A stretch of 64,000 nt of DNA from Burkholderiales bacterium (GCA_016000265.1 JAECRL010000010.1:1-64000); one strand, 5' to 3'; positions 42,274-54,235 are shown, counted from the stretch's first letter. Notes: generated by a model not told the origin, from the letters alone. Numbers and translations are program-made.

Positions 42274-44382
42274 GTGATCCCACCCTCATTCATCCAGGAC
42301 CTGCTGGCCCGCACCGACATCGCCGATGTCGTGGGCAAGTTCGTCACGCTGAAGAAGGCGGGCATCAACTTCAAAGGCCTGTGCCCTTTCCACGGCGAGA
42401 AGTCGCCCTCGTTCATCGTCAGCCCCTCGCGCCAGACCTACCACTGCTTCGGCTGCGGGGTGCACGGCAACGCCGTCGGCTTCCTCATGGAGTACAGCGG
42501 CCTGGGCTTCGTCGACGCCGTCAAGGACCTGGCGCAGATGCAGGGCATGCCGGTGCCCGACGACGACACCCGCCCGGAAGAGCGCGAGCGCCAGAAGCAG
42601 GTCAAGGCGCGGCAGCTGGCGCTGACGGACGTGATGGCCCAGGCCACCAAACACTGGAAGCAACAGCTGCGCAAATCACCGCGGGCCGTGGCCTACCTCA
42701 AGGGACGCGGGCTGACTGGCGAGATCGCCGCGCACTTCGCGTTGGGCTACGCGCCCGACAGCTGGCGTGGGCTGGCCAGCGCCTTCCCCGACTACAACGA
42801 GCCCTTGCTCGTGGAGTCGGGCCTCGTGATCACACAGGAGCCTGCGGCCGGTGAAAGCGAAGGCAAGCGCTACGACCGTTTTCGCGACCGCATCATGTTC
42901 CCCATCCGCAACCCGCAAGGCGAGGTCATCGGCTTCGGCGGACGGGTGCTGGACAAGGGCGAGCCCAAATACCTGAACTCGCCCGAAACGCCGGTCTTCA
43001 TCAAGGGCCGCGAACTCTACGGCCTGTTCGAAGGCCGAGCGGCCTTGCGCAACAAAGGCTACGCCCTCGTCACCGAGGGGTACATGGACGTGGTGGCCCT
43101 GGCGCAATGGGGCTTTGGCAACGCGGTGGCCACGCTGGGCACCGCCTGCTCGGCCGAGCACGTGCAAAAGCTGTTTCGCTTCACCGAACAGATCGTGTTC
43201 AGCTTCGACGGCGACGCAGCGGGTCGCCGGGCTGCCGGACGAGCCCTGGAGGCCGCCCTGCCGTTCGCCAGCGACACACGCCGCATCAGCTTCCTGTTCC
43301 TGCCCGCCGAGCACGACCCCGACAGCTTCATCCGCGAAAACGGCCCGGAGGCCTTCGAGGCCTGTGTCAAGAAGGCCGTGCCCCTGTCGCGGCAGCTGCT
43401 GGAACACGCCAGCGCGGAGTGCGACCTGGAGAGCGCCGAGGGTCGCGCCCGCCTGCTCACGCAGGCCATCCCCTTGATCGGCCAGTTGCCCGACGGCGCC
43501 TTGCGCGGCCTGATCGCCGACGACCTCGCTCAACTGGCGCGCACCCCGGCAGACGACGTCCGCCGACGCCTGCAAGAGCGGGCCGGCGCCCGCAGCGGTG
43601 AACGCCCGGGTGACCGCGCTCGCTCAGGCGATGCGAGGCGCCCGCTCCCCTCCTCGGCCGACGACCCCTTCGGCCAGGACGGCCCACCGGCCACCGAGCC
43701 CGATGGCGGCGAGTCGTTCTGGGAAGCCGAAGGCGCCGTCTATGAGCCGCCTGTCGAGCGAGGCGGCTGGCAAGGCAAGGGCAAGTGGGCGGGCAAAGGG
43801 GGCGGCAAAGGCGACTGGAAGAGCGACTGGAAAGGCGGCTCCGGCGGACGCTGGCAAAGTCGCGGACGCGTCGTCGAGCCCAGGCCCCTGCCGCGAGCGG
43901 CCACACCGCTTGATCGCGTCGTCTGGGCCCTGGTGGCCAACAGCGCCACCTGGGAACAACTGCCATCGTCGGCGCACGACATCCTCTGCGACCAAGCGGC
44001 CCCTTACGGCCCCTTCTTCCGCTGGCTGGACCGCTTGCTCATCGACCAGGGCGCGCTGCCCGGGCCGGAGTTGCTGGCCTTGATGCGGCTCGATGACGAC
44101 CAAGGTCCCGCGACAGCACCCACCGAAGCCCATGCCTCTCCCCTGGCCAGCCTGGCCACCCGCATCGAGCGACTGCATGAAGTCACCGCCTCGGGCGACG
44201 GCGTGGCCGACCTGATCGCCCTGATCCGACCGCTGGAACTCGACAGCCTGCGAGAAGAGCTCGACATGCTGCTGCAGGCTGGCGAGCTGTCGGACGCCGC
44301 CGAAGCCAGGAAGCTGGAACTCGTGCGGCTGACGCGTGATCTCAAACTTGAAATCAGCCAACAACGCCCCATTTCCGGATGA
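42274..44382 (+). CDS. dnaG: DNA primase
   Basis: DnaG makes RNA primers at the replication fork. The 702-aa protein (E. coli: 581) has an N-terminal zinc-binding domain (CPFHGEKSPSF ... YHCFGCG), the RNA polymerase/TOPRIM core (TEGYMDVVALAQWG, SFDGDAAGRRAAGRAL) and a C-terminal helicase-interaction domain. Between them, about residues 445-545, lies an extended linker including a Gly/Lys/Trp-rich stretch at 497-532. The start is GTG 42274 (IPPSFIQDLLARTDIADVV). It is followed by rpoD; rpsU, which precedes dnaG in E. coli, is absent here. Confidence 0.96.
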   Translation: MIPPSFIQDLLARTDIADVVGKFVTLKKAGINFKGLCPFHGEKSPSFIVSPSRQTYHCFGCGVHGNAVGFLMEYSGLGFVDAVKDLAQMQGMPVPDDDTRPEERERQKQVKARQLALTDVMAQATKHWKQQLRKSPRAVAYLKGRGLTGEIAAHFALGYAPDSWRGLASAFPDYNEPLLVESGLVITQEPAAGESEGKRYDRFRDRIMFPIRNPQGEVIGFGGRVLDKGEPKYLNSPETPVFIKGRELYGLFEGRAALRNKGYALVTEGYMDVVALAQWGFGNAVATLGTACSAEHVQKLFRFTEQIVFSFDGDAAGRRAAGRALEAALPFASDTRRISFLFLPAEHDPDSFIRENGPEAFEACVKKAVPLSRQLLEHASAECDLESAEGRARLLTQAIPLIGQLPDGALRGLIADDLAQLARTPADDVRRRLQERAGARSGERPGDRARSGDARRPLPSSADDPFGQDGPPATEPDGGESFWEAEGAVYEPPVERGGWQGKGKWAGKGGGKGDWKSDWKGGSGGRWQSRGRVVEPRPLPRAATPLDRVVWALVANSATWEQLPSSAHDILCDQAAPYGPFFRWLDRLLIDQGALPGPELLALMRLDDDQGPATAPTEAHASPLASLATRIERLHEVTASGDGVADLIALIRPLELDSLREELDMLLQAGELSDAAEARKLELVRLTRDLKLEISQQRPISG

Positions 44383-44416
44383 GGAAGGTCGTGCGCCAGC
44401 TCACCGCGGGCGAATT

Positions 44417-44445
44417 TTGACGACAGCTGCCGCTTGCGCGATAAT
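44417..44445 (+). promoter_or_regulatory. Sigma70-type promoter of rpoD
   Basis: TTGACG (44417-44422) and GATAAT (44440-44445) are separated by exactly 17 bp, one mismatch each from consensus. It lies in the 147-bp gap between dnaG and rpoD, and the predicted transcript has a leader of about 78 nt. This is the best sigma70 promoter I could see in the window. Confidence 0.75.
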
Positions 44446-44529
44446 GGAGGGTTCGACGAGGACCTTTTGCGCCCATGGCATCGTGTTCCTTGTCCGCCTC
44501 TCATCCGAGCATCTCTTTCGAGGAAGCGC

Positions 44530-46776
<2,247 letters not shown>

Positions 46777-46811
46777 CCCACGCGCCTGGCACCCTCGTGC
46801 CACGTCATCAG

Positions 46812-46836
46812 AACCCGGCCTTGCGCCGGGTTTTTT
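46812..46836 (+). terminator. Rho-independent terminator of rpoD
   Basis: aacccggc pairs with gccgggtt around a short loop and runs into TTTTTT, 35 bp after the rpoD stop. Confidence 0.85.
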
Positions 46837-46918
46837 CATTCAAGCGCGACAAATTACCGACAAACTGCGTGCATATCATCCCGTTGCACGCCCCCGAAAC
46901 CGATCAAGATACGCCGTC

Positions 46919-47851
46919 ATGGGCACCACCAAGGAACGCGCCATCCTGTTTGCCGACTTGCGCGGCAGCACCTCGCTGTACCTGAAACTGGGCAACAGCC
47001 AGGCGGCACAGGTGGTCACGCAAAGTCTCTCGCTGCTGGGCGACATCATCGCCAAGGCAGGCGGGCGCGTGGTCAAGACGCTGGGCGACGGGCTCATGGC
47101 GGTGTTCGACGAAGCCGAACGGGCGGTCGAGTCCTCCGTGAGCCTTCACGAGGTGCTCGAGCACCTGCCCCCACTGGGTGACGGCGTGGCCGTGCGCGCC
47201 GGCGCCATCCGGCTGAAAGTCGCCATCGCCTGGGGCGAGATGGTGGTGGTCGATGGCGACTGCTTCGGTGACGCCGTCAACGTGGCCGCTCGCCTGCTCG
47301 ATCTGGCCGGCGACAACGAGACCCTGACCACCGGCCCGCTGTTGCGCGAGCTGCCGTCCGACCAGCAGGAGCGCTTTCGCAGCATCGACAAACTGCACCT
47401 GCGGGGTCGCAAGGAACCCGTGCCGGTGCTGCGCATGGACAGCCGTCGCTTCGGGGACACCTTGTCGACCGTCATCATGGACGCGCAGGAAACCGACATG
47501 CCCGACGGCATCCGCCTGAGCTGGCTGGGCACGGAGCGCATCTTCTCGACCGCCTCCATGCCCCTGACGCTGGGTCGCAGCCCGCAAGCCTCTTTCTGCG
47601 TGAGCGATTCACGGGTTTCGCGCTCGCACGCCCGCATCGAGTCGCACAGCGGGCACATTTACCTGAGCGATCAGAGCTACAACGGAACCCACATCCGCTT
47701 CGACCGGGAGGATCAGGTGCTCACCCTGCGGCGTGGCACCTGCACCCTGCACGGCAGCGGCGTCATCAGCCTGGGCGCATCGCCCACCGACCCGACCAGC
47801 ACCCAGATCCGCTTCGATGTGTTGAGTTTCTCCGACACGCTGCCTCAGTGA
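46919..47851 (+). CDS. Class III nucleotide cyclase-FHA domain protein
   Basis: This 310-aa protein has an N-terminal adenylate/guanylate cyclase domain (about 6-170): metal Asp in ILFADLRGST, second metal Asp in VKTLGDGLMAVF, and an Asn-xxx-Arg pair in DAVNVAARL. The catalytic residues therefore look intact. Nucleotide (ATP or GTP) preference cannot be assigned by eye. The C-terminal FHA domain (about 205-300; LTLGRS, SRVSRSHARIE, NGTHI) binds phospho-Thr in other proteins. No membrane segment. It lies 67 bp before the multi-PAS histidine kinase on the same strand, suggesting linked signalling. Confidence 0.88.
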   Translation: MGTTKERAILFADLRGSTSLYLKLGNSQAAQVVTQSLSLLGDIIAKAGGRVVKTLGDGLMAVFDEAERAVESSVSLHEVLEHLPPLGDGVAVRAGAIRLKVAIAWGEMVVVDGDCFGDAVNVAARLLDLAGDNETLTTGPLLRELPSDQQERFRSIDKLHLRGRKEPVPVLRMDSRRFGDTLSTVIMDAQETDMPDGIRLSWLGTERIFSTASMPLTLGRSPQASFCVSDSRVSRSHARIESHSGHIYLSDQSYNGTHIRFDREDQVLTLRRGTCTLHGSGVISLGASPTDPTSTQIRFDVLSFSDTLPQ

Positions 47852-47918
47852 AGACGAGGGCGAGCCAGGCGTGCCGTCTCGGCTAAAGTCGTCTTTCACT
47901 CCCTGCATTCACCCCTGC

Positions 47919-50900
47919 ATGACCGTCCACGCCATCCAACCGGAAGAGGCAGACCGCGCCGCCCTGCTGCAGGTGGCCCAGCAGCTTGCGCTGGACCATG
48001 GCGAGGCCTTGCGGGCCTTGGCCCAACTGGCCGCCAGGGCGTGTGGCGCCCCCCGCGCGGGCATCCACCTGGTGGACGCCCATCGGGTGTGGGCCCTGAC
48101 GCAGGTCGGGCCCGGGCCGCATCAGGTGTCACGCGCCGACGCGCTGCTGCCAGACAGGGATCGCCCAGGCTCCGTGCTGATCCTGCACGAGCGCCCGCAC
48201 GAGCGGGACGATGAGGTCAAAGCGGCCCAGATGGCTCAACAGGGTTTGGCCGCCTGGGTCGGCGTTCAACTGGTGGTCGAGGGCCTGGTTCTGGGCCATG
48301 TTTGCGCCGCGGACACCGTGGCGCGCACGTGGGCCGACGACACCGTGCCCGCGCTGCAGGACATCGCGACCACCGCGGCGGCGATGATCGCCGGTCACCA
48401 CCAGCTGTTGCGCGCACGCCGGAACGAAGAACGCGTGCGCACCGCAGGCACGGCTGGCAGCGACTGGCTCTGGGAAACCGATGCAGACAGCGTCTTGCAA
48501 TGGGTTTCGGCCAGCGTCAAGCTGCACACGGGCATGGACCCGGCGTCCCAGATCGGCAAGAAGATCTCGGACGTCGTCTTCCCACGTGACGACGAAACCC
48601 GCGCCAGCTGGGAGCGCTACAAGCTGGCTCGCCAGCGACACGAGCCTTTCCAGGACATGATCGTCGAGCGCGACACGCCGCGCGGGCGGCTGACGGTGTG
48701 CATCAGCGGCACGCCCATCTTCGACGCCGAAGGCACCTTCAAGGGCTACCGAGGGGCCAGCCGCAACATCACGCGGCAGCTGGAAGCCGAGCAGGCCGCG
48801 CGCCGGGCCGACAAGCTGCTGCGTCGGGCCATCGAGTCGTTCTACACCAGCATCATGATCACGGACCCGCAAGGCAACGTCGTGCTGGGCAACCGGCTGT
48901 GGCGGGAGCTGGTTGGAGACGCGTTCGATGCGACCTGCACGCGTTGGCCCGACATCATGCGCCGCATGGCCCACGCCGGTTGCTACCCGGACTGTGCCCC
49001 CGGCCAGGAAGACGCCTTCGTGGCCTGGCGGCTGGGCTTGCGTGGCACCGGTCAGGCCGCGGAGATGCGCTTCAGGGAACGCTGGCTGCTCGTGCGAGAC
49101 GACGCGCTGGACGATGGTTGCACCGTCCACTTCGCCATGGACATCACCCAGTCGCGCCAGAATGCCGACCTGCTTCAGCAGCAGCAACGGGCCTTGCAAG
49201 CCACGCAGGCGCGCTTGAGCGCCGTGCTGCGCGCCCTGCCCGACCTGTGGTTCGTCATCGATGCCGACAACCGCTACCTCGAAGGCCACCTCGCCCACCC
49301 GCAGTTCCTGGGCTGCCCGACCGAGCTCATCGGGCGCCCCGTGGGCACGCACCTGCCCGATGCGGTGGCCGACCTGCAGCGCAACGCCGTGGACCGCGCG
49401 CGCCGCACCGGACAGCCCCAGACCATCCAGTACGACCTCCAGACCAGCGACGGCGCGTTGCACCACCACGAAGCCCGGCTGACACCCATGCCCGACGGGC
49501 AGGTGCTGTTCCTGAGCAGCGACATCACCGACCGCAAGCTGGCCGCAGACAAGCTGCGGGTCAGCGAAGAGCTCTACCGCTCCGTGGCCGCATCCATCCG
49601 GGATGGCTTGCTGATCGTCGACCTGGACGGACGTGTCGTCGCCATGAACCCCGCGGCCACCCGCATCCTGGGCATGCCCGCAGGCACGCCGCCTTTGATC
49701 GCCGAAGACGCTCCCGACTTCATCTTGCTGCAAGAAGACCTCTTCACCCCTTTGCCTCGGGCGCAATGGCCCCTGCAGGAGACCATCGCCACCGGGCAGC
49801 GCATCATCGACCGGGTCGTGCCCGCGCGCCGCGCCGATCACGAAATCGTCTGGCTGCAGATGTCGAGCAACCTGTTGCGCGTGGACCCGCAAACGCCGCC
49901 GTTTGCCGCCATGGTCACGTTTCGGGACATCACGAAGGAGCGACTGGCCGTGCAGGAGCTGGCCATCAGCGAGGAACGCTGGAAGTTCGCACTGGAAGGC
50001 GCGGGCGACGGCGTGTGGGACTGGGACATGCTCACCGGCGCGGTGTACTACTCAACGCGCTGGAAGCACATGCTGGGCTACGAAGACCACGAAATCAGCG
50101 ACACCGTGGAGGAGCTCTTCAGCCGCGTCCACCCGCAAGACCGGGACATCGTCTCGCACAGCACGATGGAGTACGTGACCGAGAACACGATGCTCAACGA
50201 GGTCGAGTTCAGGTTGCGCCACCGCCAGGGGCACTACCTGCACATCCTGTCGCGCGGTCGCGTCGTGGAGCGCTCGCGCGATGGCAGCCCGCTGCGCGTG
50301 GTGGGCACGCACTCGGACATCTCGCGCTTCAAGGAGGCAGAAGAAGCGCGACGCGCCCAGCAGGTCGCCGAAAGCGCGAGCGCCGCCAAAAGCGAGTTCC
50401 TCTCGCGCATGAGCCACGAGATCCGCACGCCCCTCAACGCCATCACCGGCTTCGCACAATTGCTGCGACTGCAGATGGGGTCCGACGTCGGGGATGCAGG
50501 GCGCCGCACCTACATCGACCAGATCCTGCACGCGGGCAAACACCTCTCGGGCCTCGTCAACGACGTGCTCGACCTCCAGCAAGTGGAGGCCGGCGTGATG
50601 ACGCTGCGCCAGGAGGCCGTTCGCCTCGATGAAGAAATCGTGCAATGCCTGTCGATGTTGCTGCCCATGGCGGAGCAACGTGAAATCTCGATGAGCAGCC
50701 ACATCGCACCCGATGACGTCGTCATCGTGGACCGCCAACGCCTGCGCCAGGTGCTCATGAACATCGGCTCCAACGCCATCAAGTACAACCGCCACGGTGG
50801 CAGCGTGGTGGTTCGCACGCAACGCCGGGAGCCCCTCGCCATCGAGCTCAGCCTCACGGACAGCGGCACCGGCATGACACAAGAACAGCTCGACAGGCTG

Positions 50901-51566
50901 TTTCAACCATTCGAGCGCCTGGGTCGGGAGACTTCGAACATCGAAGGCACCGGTCTGGGCCTTATCATCACTCGCTCGCTGATTGAGTCCATGGGAGGTC
51001 GCATGGAAATCGACAGTCGTCCCGGCCACGGAACCCGGGTTGGCATCACCCTGCCTTGCGCCACATCGGCCAAAGCACCGACCGATGATGCGCCTCCCGC
51101 CGATGACAGCCGCGCTGTCTCCACCCAGACCGATTTGCCCGTGCCCATCCCACCTGAGTCCGCACCCGCATCCAGCCAGGCCTTGCGTGTGCTGTATGTG
51201 GAAGACAACCGCATCAACGCGCTGTTGTTCGCCGAAGCCTTGCGCCCCCACAACCAGCTTGAGCTCGATGTCGCCGAAGACGGGGACATCGCCCTGAGCC
51301 TGGCTCGCGAGCGCCTGCCCGAGGTCCTTGTGCTGGATGCCCACCTGCCCGGCATGTCGGGTTTCGAGGTCCTGGAGGCCTTGCGCCAGATCCCCGGGCT
51401 GGAGCGGGTGCCGGCCTACATGTGCTCAGCCGATGCCATGCCCGAAGACCTGGCCAAAGCCAAGGCGGCGGGCTTCGCGGGCTACTGGACCAAGCCCATC
51501 GACATCGTCGCGGTGACCACAGAGCTGTGCAGGTTGGCGCAGCGGGGTGACAATGCCGCTCCATGA
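47919..51566 (+). CDS. Hybrid sensor histidine kinase with GAF and multiple PAS domains
   Basis: This 1215-aa soluble kinase has no transmembrane segment. Order: a GAF domain (about 20-165), about five PAS/PAC domains (about 175-820, e.g. SDWLWETDADSVLQWVSA and AGDGVWDWDMLTGAVYYS), HisKA with phospho-acceptor His833 in SRMSHEIRTPLNAI, HATPase (N box NIGSNAIKYN, GTGLGL G box) and a C-terminal receiver with phosphorylatable Asp1140 in VLDAHLPGMSGF. The signal is unknown; PAS domains may bind heme, flavin or small ligands. The stop overlaps hemH by 4 nt. I use ATG 47919 over an upstream GTG at 47871. Confidence 0.92.
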   Translation: MTVHAIQPEEADRAALLQVAQQLALDHGEALRALAQLAARACGAPRAGIHLVDAHRVWALTQVGPGPHQVSRADALLPDRDRPGSVLILHERPHERDDEVKAAQMAQQGLAAWVGVQLVVEGLVLGHVCAADTVARTWADDTVPALQDIATTAAAMIAGHHQLLRARRNEERVRTAGTAGSDWLWETDADSVLQWVSASVKLHTGMDPASQIGKKISDVVFPRDDETRASWERYKLARQRHEPFQDMIVERDTPRGRLTVCISGTPIFDAEGTFKGYRGASRNITRQLEAEQAARRADKLLRRAIESFYTSIMITDPQGNVVLGNRLWRELVGDAFDATCTRWPDIMRRMAHAGCYPDCAPGQEDAFVAWRLGLRGTGQAAEMRFRERWLLVRDDALDDGCTVHFAMDITQSRQNADLLQQQQRALQATQARLSAVLRALPDLWFVIDADNRYLEGHLAHPQFLGCPTELIGRPVGTHLPDAVADLQRNAVDRARRTGQPQTIQYDLQTSDGALHHHEARLTPMPDGQVLFLSSDITDRKLAADKLRVSEELYRSVAASIRDGLLIVDLDGRVVAMNPAATRILGMPAGTPPLIAEDAPDFILLQEDLFTPLPRAQWPLQETIATGQRIIDRVVPARRADHEIVWLQMSSNLLRVDPQTPPFAAMVTFRDITKERLAVQELAISEERWKFALEGAGDGVWDWDMLTGAVYYSTRWKHMLGYEDHEISDTVEELFSRVHPQDRDIVSHSTMEYVTENTMLNEVEFRLRHRQGHYLHILSRGRVVERSRDGSPLRVVGTHSDISRFKEAEEARRAQQVAESASAAKSEFLSRMSHEIRTPLNAITGFAQLLRLQMGSDVGDAGRRTYIDQILHAGKHLSGLVNDVLDLQQVEAGVMTLRQEAVRLDEEIVQCLSMLLPMAEQREISMSSHIAPDDVVIVDRQRLRQVLMNIGSNAIKYNRHGGSVVVRTQRREPLAIELSLTDSGTGMTQEQLDRLFQPFERLGRETSNIEGTGLGLIITRSLIESMGGRMEIDSRPGHGTRVGITLPCATSAKAPTDDAPPADDSRAVSTQTDLPVPIPPESAPASSQALRVLYVEDNRINALLFAEALRPHNQLELDVAEDGDIALSLARERLPEVLVLDAHLPGMSGFEVLEALRQIPGLERVPAYMCSADAMPEDLAKAKAAGFAGYWTKPIDIVAVTTELCRLAQRGDNAAP

Positions 51567-52660
51567 GCGTCACCAAAGAACCGCCCTTCCAGCACGGGCA
51601 AGTGCCCCGCACCGGCATCCTGATCGTCAACCTCGGCACGCCTGAGGCGCCCACCGCGCCCGCGCTGCGCCGCTACCTGGGTCAGTTCCTCTGGGACCCC
51701 CGCGTGGTCGAGATCCCGCGAGCCGTCTGGTGGCCCATCCTGCACGGCATCATCCTGCGCGTGCGACCCAAGAAATCCGCCGAGAAGTACGCCAGCGTCT
51801 GGATGCCTGGGGGCTCGCCATTGCGGGTCTGGACAGAGAAGCAGGCCACCTTGCTCGCTGGCGTGCTCGGTGAACAAGGCCACCAGGTTCGCGTTCGCCA
51901 CGCCATGCGCTACGGGCAGCCCAGCGTGGGCGCCGAGCTCGACGCCTTCAAAGCGGAAGGCGTGACGCGCGTGCTGGTGGTGCCGCTCTACCCCCAGTAC
52001 TCCGGCGCGACCACGGCCAGTGTGATGGACGAGGTCTTCGCCTGGGGCCGTCGCACCCGCTTGTTGCCCGAGCTGCGTCACATCAACCACTTTCACGACG
52101 ACCCGGGCTACATCGCTGCCCTCGCTCGCTCGGTGCGCGCGCATTGGGAGCAAAAAGGGCGCGGCGACAAGCTGGTCATGAGTTTCCACGGCATGCCGCA
52201 CCGCACGCTGTTGCTGGGCGACCCGTACCACTGCGAATGCCTCAAGACCGGTCGACTGCTGGCTGAGGCACTGGGCCTGAGCCAGGACCAGCATGTCGTC
52301 ACCTTCCAGAGCCGCTTCGGCAAGGCCAAGTGGCTGCAGCCCTACACCGAACCCACGCTGCGCAAGCTGGCCGCCACGGGCACGAAGAAGGTGGATGTGA
52401 TTTGCCCGGCCTTCGTCTCGGACTGCATCGAGACGCTGGAGGAAATCGACATGGAGGCCCGCGAAGCCTTCCTGAGCAGCGGCGGCGAGGGGTTTGAGTA
52501 CATCCCGTGCCTGAACGACAACCTGGACTGGGTTCGCGCCCTCGGCGAGGTGGTCGCTCGCCACCTGCAAGGCTGGCCGACGCGGGCCGAAGATCAGCCC
52601 ACCGCCGAAGAGCTGCGCGCTCGTCAACTGCGCGCGCAGGCCTTGGGCGCCTCCAATTGA
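51563..52660 (+). CDS. hemH: Ferrochelatase
   Basis: HemH inserts Fe2+ into protoporphyrin IX, the last step of heme synthesis. The 365-aa protein shows TGILIVNLGTPEAPT at the N-terminus, the active-site FHGMPHRTLLLGDPYHCEC segment with conserved His, TFQSRFGKAKWLQPYTEPTL, and VSDCIETLEEI with the catalytic Glu. It overlaps the hybrid kinase gene by 4 nt (ATGA), so both are translated from one mRNA. The stop abuts that of rmuC within a TGATCA hexamer. Confidence 0.95.
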   Translation: MSVTKEPPFQHGQVPRTGILIVNLGTPEAPTAPALRRYLGQFLWDPRVVEIPRAVWWPILHGIILRVRPKKSAEKYASVWMPGGSPLRVWTEKQATLLAGVLGEQGHQVRVRHAMRYGQPSVGAELDAFKAEGVTRVLVVPLYPQYSGATTASVMDEVFAWGRRTRLLPELRHINHFHDDPGYIAALARSVRAHWEQKGRGDKLVMSFHGMPHRTLLLGDPYHCECLKTGRLLAEALGLSQDQHVVTFQSRFGKAKWLQPYTEPTLRKLAATGTKKVDVICPAFVSDCIETLEEIDMEAREAFLSSGGEGFEYIPCLNDNLDWVRALGEVVARHLQGWPTRAEDQPTAEELRARQLRAQALGASN

Positions 52661-54157
52661 TCAGGCCTCGGCGTCGTCGTCCGCCGCCAGGGCTTCGCCC
52701 GGCAACAGCGCCTGGGCCTGCGTCTCGGGCATGGCCTCGACCTGCTTGAGCGCGCGACTCATCACCCGGGTGCGGGTCTCGGCCTGACCGATGGTGTTGC
52801 TGGCCTCGTCGAGCTTCTTGCGGGTCTTGGCCAGCACATCACCGAACTTGGCGAACTCGGTCTTGACCGCACCCAGCACCTGCCAGACCTCGGTGGAGCG
52901 CTTCTCCAGCGTCAGCGTGCGGAACCCCATCTGCAGGCTGTTGAGCGTGGCCAGCAGCGTGGTGGGTCCGGCCAGCATCACGCGGTGCTCGCGCTGCATG
53001 GCCTCCACCAGCCCGGGACGGCGCAAGGCCTCGGCGTAAAGCCCCTCGGTGGGCACGAAGAGGATGCCGAAGTCGGCCGTGTGAGGCGGCGCCAGGTACT
53101 TCTCGTGGATGCTCCTGGCCTCCAGGCGCAGCCGCTGCTCCAGCGCCTTGGCCGCGGCCTCCACCCCGACCGCATCGGCCCGGTCCTGGGCTTCCAGCAG
53201 GCGTTCGTAGTCTTCGCGCGGGAACTTCGCGTCAATCGGCAGCCACAGCGGCTGATCGGGCTCGCCGCGGCCCGGCAAGCGGATGGCGAACTCCACCCGC
53301 GCGCCACTGCCCGGCACCGTCTCGACGTTGACGCCGTACTGCTCAGGCGTGAAGACCTGCTCCAGCAGGCCCGCCAACTGCACCTCACCGAAGATGCCAC
53401 GCGTCTTGACGTTGTTGAGCACGCGGTTGAGCGAGCCCACGTCGCTGGCCAGGCGCTGCATCTCGCCCAGGCCCTTGTGGACCTGCTCCAGGCGGTCGGC
53501 CACCTGCTTGAAGCTCTCGCCCAGGCGCTGCTCCAGCGTGGCGTGCAGCTTCTCGTCAACCGTCTGACGCATCTGCTCCAGCTTCTTTTCGTTGTCGGCC
53601 TGCAAGGCCTGCAAACGCGTTTCGACCGTGGTGCGCACCTCGGTCAGGCGCCGGTCGTTGGACTCGGACAGCGCACGCAGCTGCTCGGCCATGGCCTCGG
53701 ACAGGCGCTTGAGCGAAGCCTCCTGCGCCTCGTTGAAGCGCGACAGCGCCTGAGCCTGCGCCTCGCGCAAAGACGACGACTGCAGGTTGCTCTGGTGGCT
53801 GCTGTCGCGCAGCGCATCGGCCAGGCCTTGCTGCATGACCGCCAGCTGAACGCGGAAGCTGTCGAGCTGTTCGTTTTGGGTTCGGGTGGCGTCGCCCTGT
53901 TGCCCCAGCAGCGTCTGCTGGAACAGGCCGATGGTCTGGTTCAGGCCCTGGGCCAGCTCCTGGCGGGTGCCGCTGGCGCTGCGCTGCAACTCGTCGCGCA
54001 GCTCGCGCTCCAGTTGAGCGCGGCTGGACTCGGCGTGGGCCTTGAGGTCCAGGGACAGCCGGTTGAGCGACTCGTCGGCCGACGGCGCGGGCCGCACCAG
54101 CAGCCAGATGAGCAACAGCAGGTTGAGGGCCGCCAGGGCCAGCAGGATCCAGTTCAT
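52661..54157 (-). CDS. rmuC: DNA recombination protein RmuC
   Basis: RmuC limits inversions between repeats in E. coli and is a nuclease-like protein anchored in the membrane. The 498-aa protein has an N-terminal transmembrane helix (WILLALAALNLLLLIWLLV), a long Gln/Arg/Leu-rich coiled coil (about 40-220) and the RmuC core (VGSLNRVLNNVKTRGIFGEVQ, LPIDAKFPREDYERL, FVPTEGLYAEAL, AGPTTLLATLNSLQMG). ATG 54157 is chosen; a TTG 24 bp upstream overlaps the upstream terminator. It converges with hemH without any spacer. Confidence 0.93.
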   Translation of the reverse strand: MNWILLALAALNLLLLIWLLVRPAPSADESLNRLSLDLKAHAESSRAQLERELRDELQRSASGTRQELAQGLNQTIGLFQQTLLGQQGDATRTQNEQLDSFRVQLAVMQQGLADALRDSSHQSNLQSSSLREAQAQALSRFNEAQEASLKRLSEAMAEQLRALSESNDRRLTEVRTTVETRLQALQADNEKKLEQMRQTVDEKLHATLEQRLGESFKQVADRLEQVHKGLGEMQRLASDVGSLNRVLNNVKTRGIFGEVQLAGLLEQVFTPEQYGVNVETVPGSGARVEFAIRLPGRGEPDQPLWLPIDAKFPREDYERLLEAQDRADAVGVEAAAKALEQRLRLEARSIHEKYLAPPHTADFGILFVPTEGLYAEALRRPGLVEAMQREHRVMLAGPTTLLATLNSLQMGFRTLTLEKRSTEVWQVLGAVKTEFAKFGDVLAKTRKKLDEASNTIGQAETRTRVMSRALKQVEAMPETQAQALLPGEALAADDDAEA

Positions 54158-54180
54158 GCGGGCGATTCTCTCAGAGCCCA

Positions 54181-54204
54181 AGAAAGAAGCCGCCCGAAGG
54201 CGGC
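54181..54204 (-). terminator. Rho-independent terminator after scoB
   Basis: On the minus strand gccgcc (54199-54204) pairs with ggcggc (54189-54194) around a stable TTCG tetraloop, followed by TTCTTTCT. It lies 31 bp after the scoB stop. Confidence 0.8.
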
Positions 54205-54235
54205 CTCTGTGTGGCGCATCAGCGCAGCGACACCG

